Of a stretch of 37,533 nucleotides of DNA, positions 1 to 8,017 are shown piece after piece. Within the stretch, counting starts at the first letter, position 1, and each line of letters begins with the position of its first letter. The notes beneath the pieces were generated by a model. It saw nothing but the letters and a program-made list of their open reading frames with translations. It was not told where the DNA came from and did not search any database. Made by a program: the position numbers and the translations under genes. The DNA comes from Pricia antarctica (GTDB taxonomy: Bacteria; Bacteroidota; Bacteroidia; Flavobacteriales; Flavobacteriaceae), in assembly GCF_900101815.1 (NCBI RefSeq), contig NZ_FNAO01000015.1, positions 1 through 37,533 of the forward strand, in the 5' to 3' direction.

Positions 1-468
1 ACAATGGACGTCAGGGTATTGGGCACTAAATTCAATATTATGGCATATCCCGAGGACCGGGAAATAAATACCGTTCTGGTCGAAGGCTCCGTCAGTCTTT
101 ACAGTTCTGGAAGGGACTATGACCCCAAAAAGGCCAATATGCTTTCGCCGGGATACAAATCGGCATGGGACAGGTTTTATGAAAAAATGGACGTTGAGAA
201 AGTGGACACGGATATCTACACGGGATGGATTGATGGAAAACTGGTAATCAAGGAAATGTCCTTTAAAAACATCGTACCTAAATTGGAGCGCCACTATAAT
301 GTAAGCATCGACAATACATATGAAGCCCTAGACAATGAAGTCTTTACGGCCACTTTTGATATAGAGACCATTGATGAAGCGTTAAGAATATTTGCGGAGG
401 AAACTCCTTTCCAATATGAATTCAAGAAGGACCGTATTACTATATACCGACCAATACTAAATAATTGA
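1..468 (+). CDS. FecR-family anti-sigma factor, C-terminal part (cut by window start)
   Basis: The reading frame is open from base 1 and ends at TGA 466-468, so the gene starts outside the window. The segment VLGTKFNIMAYPED near the start is the typical end of the periplasmic FecR domain. The rest (about residues 70-155) has the pattern of the C-terminal DUF4974 domain found in Bacteroidota FecR proteins, which resembles an STN fold. In this family the protein sits in the inner membrane. It holds an ECF sigma factor until a SusC-type receptor with an STN domain signals that substrate is bound. The next gene is exactly such a receptor, so control of the locus by an ECF sigma/FecR pair is likely. 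The sigma gene would lie upstream, outside the window. The internal ATG at base 4 is not a real start. Confidence 0.9.
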   Translation, partial: TMDVRVLGTKFNIMAYPEDREINTVLVEGSVSLYSSGRDYDPKKANMLSPGYKSAWDRFYEKMDVEKVDTDIYTGWIDGKLVIKEMSFKNIVPKLERHYNVSIDNTYEALDNEVFTATFDIETIDEALRIFAEETPFQYEFKKDRITIYRPILNN

Positions 469-534
469 AATAACCGCCTATGCATTAGACCATTGAAAAA
501 AATCGTATCAATAAAACTTGGTCGGTTGTCATGT

Positions 535-569
535 AAAAAAAATCGGAAAATGCTCTAACATTTTCCGAT
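535..569 (-). terminator. perfect hairpin between fecR and susC, terminator-like on the minus strand
   Basis: Bases 542-552 (ATCGGAAAATG) and 559-569 (CATTTTCCGAT) form a perfect 11-bp stem around a CTCTAA loop. Eight A residues (535-542) lie immediately to the left, so read on the minus strand the stem is followed by a run of T, as in an intrinsic terminator. Read on the plus strand no T run follows. It may block antisense transcription into fecR, or act as an mRNA end-stabilising hairpin between fecR and susC. Confidence 0.5.
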
Positions 570-615
570 CAGTGATAATCGACTAGTAGCAGTCAACAAA
601 AAACTTTACAAAAAT

Positions 616-3600
616 ATGAAAAATTATGATGAAAAGGGTTTTTTTAAGCCCTGTTCGCTAAACCTCAATCTATCTATGAAACTAACCGCTATTCTTCTGT
701 TAGTTTCTATCTTCTCCGTTGAAGCGAGCGTATATTCCCAGAAAAACAAAGTCACCCTAGATCTTGAAAGGGTGCAAACGAGAAGGGTACTGGAAACGAT
801 AGAGTCCCTTACCGACCTGAAATTCTTTTACAACAACAAGAACATTGATTCCGATAGGTTGGTTTCGGTAAAGGTCATAGAAAGACCGGTATCTGAAGTT
901 TTGGATATCCTGTTCAAAGGTACTTCGGTCTATTATATTCTGCGAAAAAAACAGGTGGTCCTTAATCTCCGCAACATCGAGAAACCCGCTTCTAAAGATA
1001 GCGGGGACCCACTATTGATTACTGATCAAGAAGTTGTCCAACAATCCGTTTCGGGCACTGTAACAGATGAAAACGATGCGCCCCTGCCTGGCGCCAACAT
1101 TCTTGAAAAAGGAACTACAAATGGTGTACAATCCGATTTTGACGGTAATTTTTCTCTAACCGTCGGAGATGATGCCGTATTGGTAATATCCTATATTGGT
1201 TTTAAAACCGTTGAGATACAGGTGGATGGACAGTCCAACATTTCCGTAAGTATGGAAGAAGATGCAGCTGGTCTCGACGAAATAGTCGTTGTCGGCTATG
1301 GACGGGTAAAGAAAGCGGATTTAACAGGTTCGGTCGGATCGGTAGACGCTGCCGACCTACAAGAAGTAAAGGTGTCAAACGTACAGCAGGCGCTTTTAGG
1401 AAAGGTAGCCGGGGTACAAATCAAGCCAAACGATGGTACTCCAGGAGCCCCTCCGCAAATAATAATTAGAGGCGTGGGCAGTCTTTCCGCTGGATCGGAC
1501 CCGCTGTATGTGGTAGACGGGTTTCCCGTACCGGATTTACAGACCCTGAACCCGGACGATATTCAAAGCATGGATATTCTTAAAGATGCATCGGCTACCG
1601 CAATCTATGGTTCAAGAGGGTCCAATGGTGTTGTATTGATTACAACAAAAAGAGGTCAAGAAGGCAAGGCCAGGATTAATCTGGACATTTCCAGCGGATT
1701 GCAGGAGGTTTCCCAAATCCCTCACTATATGAATGCGTTTGAACAGGCTACCTATGCCTATTGGGGCTCCTATTTCAGGACCTTGGATTTGGGTGGTGAC
1801 GTCTCAGGGCCACCGGAAGGCTGGCAATATAGGGTTCCTCAGACCGCTTTGGACATTCTTGATGGAAAGCCGGGAACCGCGGATGTTAATTGGATCGAAG
1901 AGGTTTTAAGGACAGCACCCGTGTCTAGCTATCAACTATCCGCTTCAGGGGGTAGTGAAGATATAAAATATGCGGTAAGCGGGGAATATCTAGACCAAGA
2001 GGGAATCATTATAGGAAGTAGCTTTTCCAGATATTCCCTACGCGCCAATTTGGATGCCCAGTTGACAGAAAAATTAGCCCTAAAAGTAAATCTAAACCCC
2101 TCTTATACGGAGAGGTTAGGCGAAAATCCAGAGGGTACCGGGTATGGCACATCTATTTTGGGGAACGCAACGAGTATAAATCCTTATTCCCCAGTCTACG
2201 ACGAAAACGGAGACTATTTTGTTATTAACGGACTGCCTGAAGTTGGAAATTTCCCTAATCCTGTGGCGCTTGCAAACGAGGTCACGGACAAGACAAGTAG
2301 GACCAATTTTTTTGGAAACATTGACCTTTCATATTCTATTACCGACGATCTCATTTTTAATGTGATGGCCGGTGCTAATCTCTCGTCTAGCAGAAATTTA
2401 CGTTTTGTACCGGACATACCTAGCCTTATTCGCGCCACACCTTTTGGTTCAGATACTACCGAACAAGTGGTGAACTGGATTTCGGAATTTACTTTAAATT
2501 ATGACAAAAATTTTGGAGAGCATCATATTACCGGGTTAGCGGGTTTTACGACCCAAAAAAATAAATTTGAATCGAATTTTTTGGAAAGCGACAAATTTCC
2601 CAATAACCTGATCCCTTACCTAAATAGTGCGGGCGGAATCCTTACCAATGGAGGTGCAGGAATTTCCGAATGGTCATTGATTTCTTATCTGGGCCGGGTC
2701 AATTACGATTTCGCAAATAAATATTACATGACCGCCTCGATCCGTACAGATGGGTCCTCACGTTTCGGTAGTGAAAATCGGTATGGGGTCTTCCCTTCTG
2801 CCGCCGTGGCGTGGCGAATTTCGGAAGAAAACTTTCTTCAAGATTTCGACGCCATTGACAATTTGAAGTTAAGATTGAGTTATGGCGAGACCGGCAACAA
2901 CAATATCGGTAACTATGCGTCATTGGCCACTATAGATAATGTCAATTATCCATTGGCCAATAGCCCGGTCGGCGGTTTTGTTCTCAACAGGATTGGTAAC
3001 CCCAACCTTACATGGGAAAAACAGGGATCCTTTAATATAGGGCTAGATGTCAGCGCATTCAATAGTAGGGTGAATTTTACTTTGGATGGCTTCAGAACTA
3101 TTAACAAGTCTCTGCTTTTAAACGTAAATATCCCCGCGATTACCGGATTTACCAGTTCACTTCAGAATATCGGAAAAATTGAAAACAAAGGATGGGAACT
3201 GGGGATTAACACCGTAAACTTTAGGGGAGACTTCCGATGGACCACCGATTTTAACATATCTTCTTATCAAAATGAAGTTCTCAAACTAGGCCCTGAAGGA
3301 GATCCAATCATTGGAAATAGGCACATCACCACAATCGGTGAGCCGCTTGGAGCGTTCTACGGTTTAGTACAGGATGGTATTTTTGAGACCCAAACAGAAT
3401 ATGACCAAGGCCCGATTTATAACCCTGGAGGATCTAACAGAACACGTGTTGGCGATGTGAAATTTAGGGATTTTAGTGGGCCCGATGGAGTTCCAGATGG
3501 CGCGATTGATAGTTATGATAGGGTGATTCTAGGTAGCCCATATCCCGATTTTTATTATGGAATGACCAATCGTTTCAACTATAACAGCCTTAGTTTAAGC

Positions 3601-4047
3601 ATCTCCTTACAGGGAGTGCAGGGAAATAAGGTGGGGAGCCTTGCAAGAGACGTCGGCGGGCGCAATGAATTACGTGTGAACCAGTTGGCCCTATATAACG
3701 ATTTTTGGAGATCGGAAGAAGAACCTGGAGATGGCAACGCACAACGGCCGAACGATGAGCCCACAGGAGGTATTCGCGAGTTCAGTACCCAAAAACTCGA
3801 TAATGGGTCCTACCTTAGGATCAACAATATCTCCCTTGGCTATGAACTTCCTACTAGCGTTGTCGAGAGACTCAAAATGCGTTCTATTCGCCTTTATGTG
3901 AACGCAAGTAATCCTTTTACCTTCACAAAATTTGAAGGCTTTAATCCGGATGTAAGTAGAGGCACCGACCCTCTTGCGCCTGGCGAGGATAACAATAACT
4001 ATCCATTGGCAAAAACATGGACCTTAGGATTGAACTTGGGATTTTAG
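616..4047 (+). CDS. susC-like: SusC-family TonB-dependent outer-membrane receptor with STN domain
   Basis: This 1143-residue protein would import a glycan or glycoconjugate fragment across the outer membrane. Order of parts: an N-terminal extension and signal peptide (about 1-42, hydrophobic AILLLVSIFSV), an STN domain (about 45-118), a carboxypeptidase-D regulatory-like domain (about 145-212, SGTVTDENDAPLPGANI), the family motif DEIVVVGYG (221-229), a TonB plug (about 230-345) and a 22-strand barrel ending in an aromatic-rich C-terminus (WTLGLNLGF). The STN domain marks it as a signalling receptor that talks to the FecR encoded just upstream. susD follows after 26 bases, giving the standard SusC/SusD pair. 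Substrate specificity cannot be read from the sequence. The ATG at 616 keeps a 20-residue positively charged n-region; the ATG of residue 21 (MKLTAILLL) is an alternative start. Confidence 0.96.
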   Translation: MKNYDEKGFFKPCSLNLNLSMKLTAILLLVSIFSVEASVYSQKNKVTLDLERVQTRRVLETIESLTDLKFFYNNKNIDSDRLVSVKVIERPVSEVLDILFKGTSVYYILRKKQVVLNLRNIEKPASKDSGDPLLITDQEVVQQSVSGTVTDENDAPLPGANILEKGTTNGVQSDFDGNFSLTVGDDAVLVISYIGFKTVEIQVDGQSNISVSMEEDAAGLDEIVVVGYGRVKKADLTGSVGSVDAADLQEVKVSNVQQALLGKVAGVQIKPNDGTPGAPPQIIIRGVGSLSAGSDPLYVVDGFPVPDLQTLNPDDIQSMDILKDASATAIYGSRGSNGVVLITTKRGQEGKARINLDISSGLQEVSQIPHYMNAFEQATYAYWGSYFRTLDLGGDVSGPPEGWQYRVPQTALDILDGKPGTADVNWIEEVLRTAPVSSYQLSASGGSEDIKYAVSGEYLDQEGIIIGSSFSRYSLRANLDAQLTEKLALKVNLNPSYTERLGENPEGTGYGTSILGNATSINPYSPVYDENGDYFVINGLPEVGNFPNPVALANEVTDKTSRTNFFGNIDLSYSITDDLIFNVMAGANLSSSRNLRFVPDIPSLIRATPFGSDTTEQVVNWISEFTLNYDKNFGEHHITGLAGFTTQKNKFESNFLESDKFPNNLIPYLNSAGGILTNGGAGISEWSLISYLGRVNYDFANKYYMTASIRTDGSSRFGSENRYGVFPSAAVAWRISEENFLQDFDAIDNLKLRLSYGETGNNNIGNYASLATIDNVNYPLANSPVGGFVLNRIGNPNLTWEKQGSFNIGLDVSAFNSRVNFTLDGFRTINKSLLLNVNIPAITGFTSSLQNIGKIENKGWELGINTVNFRGDFRWTTDFNISSYQNEVLKLGPEGDPIIGNRHITTIGEPLGAFYGLVQDGIFETQTEYDQGPIYNPGGSNRTRVGDVKFRDFSGPDGVPDGAIDSYDRVILGSPYPDFYYGMTNRFNYNSLSLSISLQGVQGNKVGSLARDVGGRNELRVNQLALYNDFWRSEEEPGDGNAQRPNDEPTGGIREFSTQKLDNGSYLRINNISLGYELPTSVVERLKMRSIRLYVNASNPFTFTKFEGFNPDVSRGTDPLAPGEDNNNYPLAKTWTLGLNLGF

Positions 4048-4073
4048 CCTAATAAATTAAGTAAAACAAAATT

Positions 4074-5534
4074 ATGAAAAGTATATTTTATTTTTTGACA
4101 ATAGCGTGTTTGTTGACCACAACTTCATGCCAAAAGGATTTCATTGAAATCAGCCCCAAATCAGAAGGAACTTCTGAGCTGCGGTATAAAACGGACAAGG
4201 ATTTTAGCGATGCAACGATAGGTGTTTATCGCGAATTTCAGGACGTGTACGATTTTTGGTGGCAATTCGGGGATGTGCCGGGCGAAGATGTCATACAGGC
4301 AGCTCTTCGACTTCCGGAACTTGTTCGCATCGACGATTTTTCGTTAGATGTCAACAATGACATTTTACTGAGCGCTTGGTTAGAAAATTACCAAGTAATC
4401 TCAAACGCCAATAAGCTATTGGCCGAAGTTGAAGATGCAGACGTATCCGTAATTGTCAACAAGGAAAGGTATATCGGGGAGGCAAAATTCCTCCGCGCTC
4501 TTGCTTACTTTAATCTAGTAAGAATTTTTGGTGATGTCCCTATGGTCACAGGGCCTTTAACGACCGAACAAGCCTTGGAGACCCCTCGAACCTCTGTAGA
4601 TGTCGTCTATACCGATTTAATAATTCAGGACTTGCTTGATGCGGAAACCAAATTACCCGAAACATATGCTGCCGACAATGTTGGAAGGGCAACAAAAGGT
4701 GCTGCAAAGTCATTGTTGGGCAAAGTATATTTAACTATTGGCGATTTTGTCCAAGCCGAATCAAAACTGATGGAGGTAACTAATATGGGCTACTCCTTAC
4801 TTGACACTTTTGAGGATCTCTTCGACTTTGATAATGAACATCATAGTGAGTACATATTCGATATTGAATACATTGACGGGAATATTGGTCTTGGCAGCCC
4901 CTTTACAAGACTTTTTACGGTAGAAACTCAGGATGTTGGCCCCTTTAAGGAATCATTATATCAGACTTTTGGTATTGAGGGAACCGAGGGCGGCGGACGT
5001 GGAACTCCTAATTTAGATTTTATCGATTTGTTCGAACCGGGCGATCTTCGTCAATATAGAACCGCTACCACGGGAATTTTCGACAATGAAGGGAATTGGA
5101 TACCCATACCTGAAAATGCTGCCCTCCATGCAATATCCCTTAAATACATCACACCTGTTGGATCCGGCGGCAGCAAGACAAACTGGAGGGTCATCCGATA
5201 TGCCGATGTTCTCTTGATGTTGGCCGAAGCGATGAACGAAAATAATAAAACCCCCGAGGCCCTTACGTATTTAAATCAGGTCCGTACTAGGGCCGGATTG
5301 GATGGTTATACCGGATTGGCCCAATCGGAAACGCGTGAAAAAATTGCTTTGGAACGAAGGTTTGAGTTGTTTTTGGAAGGGCAGCGATGGTTTGATCTGG
5401 TTAGGACCGGACGAGCCTTGGAGGTTCTAGCCCCTCTTGGCATACAGTCTCACCAGACAATTTTTCCGATTCCACAAACCCAGATAGAAGTGGTGAACGA
5501 CCCTTCGATTTTAGATCAAAACCCTGGGTACTGA
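4074..5534 (+). CDS. susD-like: SusD/RagB-family surface glycan-binding lipoprotein
   Basis: A 486-residue lipoprotein: the signal peptide ends in the lipobox TTSC, so Cys20 would be lipidated and the protein displayed on the outer membrane. The helical TPR-like core typical of SusD is recognisable, for example in KERYIGEAKFLRALAYFNLV and in the C-terminal RRFELFLEGQRWFDLVRTG. The last residues (FPIPQTQIEV...LDQNPGY) match the usual SusD end. It would lid the SusC barrel and capture ligand. It lies 26 bases after susC and in the same direction, so co-transcription is expected. Ligand identity is unknown. Confidence 0.96.
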   Translation: MKSIFYFLTIACLLTTTSCQKDFIEISPKSEGTSELRYKTDKDFSDATIGVYREFQDVYDFWWQFGDVPGEDVIQAALRLPELVRIDDFSLDVNNDILLSAWLENYQVISNANKLLAEVEDADVSVIVNKERYIGEAKFLRALAYFNLVRIFGDVPMVTGPLTTEQALETPRTSVDVVYTDLIIQDLLDAETKLPETYAADNVGRATKGAAKSLLGKVYLTIGDFVQAESKLMEVTNMGYSLLDTFEDLFDFDNEHHSEYIFDIEYIDGNIGLGSPFTRLFTVETQDVGPFKESLYQTFGIEGTEGGGRGTPNLDFIDLFEPGDLRQYRTATTGIFDNEGNWIPIPENAALHAISLKYITPVGSGGSKTNWRVIRYADVLLMLAEAMNENNKTPEALTYLNQVRTRAGLDGYTGLAQSETREKIALERRFELFLEGQRWFDLVRTGRALEVLAPLGIQSHQTIFPIPQTQIEVVNDPSILDQNPGY

Positions 5535-5760
5535 TTTCATTCCTAAATTAAGATAGTTAATAGGTTAATGTCTCCATTATTCCATGGCTAAAATCAATGT
5601 AGACTAATTTTGTGAAGTTTAAAGTTCTGACTATACTTCAAAGTTTAGGCCGGATAGGTATAAATACATATTTTGTTCCAACGTCATGATATTCAAAATA
5701 TTGAAGATTGGAGTGAAGTAAATTTAAACAAGCTTTTAAACGATTAAAAAGAAAGATAAA

Positions 5761-7872
5761 ATGAAAAAGTGTTTTTTTACATGCGTAAGTACTTTTCTAT
5801 TACTTGTTTCCTGTTCAGATTCCGAGAAAAGATTGACCTTGGATATCCAAAATAGTTTACAGAATTCAACTGTTAAGTATGCCATAAACGAATTCAGGAC
5901 GAAGTTGGATACAACGAAGTTCGTATTAAATTCTACGGAACCCGACTGGGTAATATCCACCGAACTAGATAGCTCTTTAGGTGATGAGGCATTTGATATT
6001 AGTGTTTCGAACAATAAGCTAGTAGTAACTGGTGGAAACGGGGCAGGTATTATGTATGGTTTTTCGAATTTAAAGGAACAATTTGCTAATGGGAATACCG
6101 TAATCGAACCAGTTCAGGAAAGTCCTCGTTTTGAATTCCGGGCACTCAAGTTTAATCTACCCTGGTCTTCATATCGGAACGGGGAGGCACTGGATCTTCA
6201 CAGGGAGACTTGTCGGGATACCGTGTTTTGGCGTTCTTTTTTGGATATGATGGCGGAAAACAGGTTCAATAAGTTGACGCTCTGGAATCTTCACCCATTC
6301 AATTATCTGGTCAAAACGAAGAAATACCCTGAGGCGAATGGGTTTTCCGATACCGAAATGAAAGAGTGGGAGAGTTTTTGGCATAGCCTTTTTAAAATGG
6401 CAAAAGATAGGGGAATAGAAACCTACTTAATCAATTGGAACATATTCGTTTCACCAGAATTTGCCAAAGCACATAATGTGGCCAAATATAGTATTGACAA
6501 TGAATACTTTACAGAAAAAGGTGATACCTCTCCAATTATAAAGGATTACATGGCCGAAAGTGTTAAAGAAGTAATTGACAAGTATCCTAATTTAACGGGA
6601 TTGGGCATAACATTGGGCGAAGGTATGGGTGGGATGACGGCAGAGGAACGTGAGGAGTGGCTATTAGACGGCTATATTCAAGGAATGCGTAGTGCGTCCA
6701 GAAAAGTTAAGTTTATACATAGGGTGCCTTTGTCCGCGGGCAAAGGTAGTGGCGGATCTACCAGCGCATCGGTCGAGCAAATGACCAGACGAACCTTGGA
6801 TACGCTCAGTATCGCAAAAGGTCCCATCAATATTGAGTTGAAGTTCAATTGGTCGCATGGTCTTACTACACCCTACTTGGCCAAAGTACACGGTGGAGAG
6901 CTAACGGATGCCTATTGGAATCCTATGCCAGAGAACTATAGACTTGCATGGATGATTAGAAACGAAGATGTTTTTGTACTTCGTTGGGGCCAACCAGATT
7001 TTATTCGGGATCATATCAAAGAGAATGGGCACCCATACGTAAACGGCTATTTTGTAGGGTCGGAGACCTATATTCCCGCAAAGGACTATATTACATCGCT
7101 GCCAAATACTTCCTATCGTTATGCATTTGATCGTCAATGGATGTTCTACAAAACTTGGGGCCGTTTGCTTTATAACCCAAAGACTCCCGATCAAGTTTTT
7201 ATTGATGCCTTTGATTCTCGTTTCCCAGGTTATGGCAAAAAATTATTCGAATCACAATCACTAGTAAGTCAAGTTCCTTTGATTGTGGCCACATATTGGG
7301 ATGCTACCTGGGACCATACGCTCTATACAGAAGGATTTATAGGGTTAACGCACCCAGGTGGTATGAAGTTACTATCACTTGAACAAATGATCGAGAAACA
7401 GCCCATGGATCCAAAATTCATGGGAATCGAAGAGTTTCTTGCCAACGGTTCAAAACAAATCGATGGCAGAACAACCCCTATCCAACTTGCCGATTCCATC
7501 AATTCATTTTGTTCCAAAGCACTGGAAGATGTGGAACATACTGACACGGCCAACAACAATGATTTGCTGTACGAGGTCTCCGATATTCAGACTTGGGCAC
7601 ATTTAGGGATATATTTCGCCGAAAAATTAAAGGCCGCTGTAGCTTATCAGCAGTATTTAGAATCAGAAAATAAGGATTTTCTGGAACAATCCATAAAGAA
7701 TCTCGAAAAAGCCACGCAGCACTGGCATAAGGTAGTCGAGATAACTTCGCCCATATACGACCCGATGCCTCTGCAACCCTATGAACATAATGATAATGAA
7801 CTATTCCATTGGTCAAAAGTAGAAGAGGAGGTTCAACAAGAACTGAAATGGTTGAAAAATGAACTCAAATAA
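5761..7872 (+). CDS. GH67-like alpha-glucuronidase-family lipoprotein, type A (module 1)
   Basis: A 703-residue lipoprotein with lipobox LLVSC (Cys18). About residues 25-120 form a small alpha/beta domain like the N-terminal domain of GH67/GH20-type enzymes (GGNGAGIMYGFSNL). A TIM barrel follows from RALKFNLPW onward, with DMMAENRFNKLTLWNLHPF. A helical C-terminal domain follows from about residue 600. Candidate catalytic residues are Glu287 in TLGEGMGG and the Glu of IELKFNWSHG. The overall plan resembles alpha-glucuronidases, which remove glucuronate from oligosaccharides, but it is far from characterised GH67 sequences as I know them, so the substrate is open. Its closest relative in the window is the 711-residue protein at 11991-14126. 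The 226-base gap after susD shows no clear promoter. Confidence 0.8.
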   Translation: MKKCFFTCVSTFLLLVSCSDSEKRLTLDIQNSLQNSTVKYAINEFRTKLDTTKFVLNSTEPDWVISTELDSSLGDEAFDISVSNNKLVVTGGNGAGIMYGFSNLKEQFANGNTVIEPVQESPRFEFRALKFNLPWSSYRNGEALDLHRETCRDTVFWRSFLDMMAENRFNKLTLWNLHPFNYLVKTKKYPEANGFSDTEMKEWESFWHSLFKMAKDRGIETYLINWNIFVSPEFAKAHNVAKYSIDNEYFTEKGDTSPIIKDYMAESVKEVIDKYPNLTGLGITLGEGMGGMTAEEREEWLLDGYIQGMRSASRKVKFIHRVPLSAGKGSGGSTSASVEQMTRRTLDTLSIAKGPINIELKFNWSHGLTTPYLAKVHGGELTDAYWNPMPENYRLAWMIRNEDVFVLRWGQPDFIRDHIKENGHPYVNGYFVGSETYIPAKDYITSLPNTSYRYAFDRQWMFYKTWGRLLYNPKTPDQVFIDAFDSRFPGYGKKLFESQSLVSQVPLIVATYWDATWDHTLYTEGFIGLTHPGGMKLLSLEQMIEKQPMDPKFMGIEEFLANGSKQIDGRTTPIQLADSINSFCSKALEDVEHTDTANNNDLLYEVSDIQTWAHLGIYFAEKLKAAVAYQQYLESENKDFLEQSIKNLEKATQHWHKVVEITSPIYDPMPLQPYEHNDNELFHWSKVEEEVQQELKWLKNELK

Positions 7873-8017
7873 AATTTTATTTCCTCCCAGGGATATTAAA
7901 TAGTGGCAAACACTACGGTAGAATAAAATAGGTAATTGCCAAATGTAAGGTGTTAGGTCCATAAAGGAAAAGCCTCTAAGAACTTTAAGATATAATAATC
8001 TGTTTAATTTTTTTAAA

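Noticed and set aside
5535-5760. Promoter between susD and the first glycosidase (TATTTTG near 5667)
   Set aside because: The match to the Bacteroidota -7 box is one base short and no properly spaced -33 TTTG was found.
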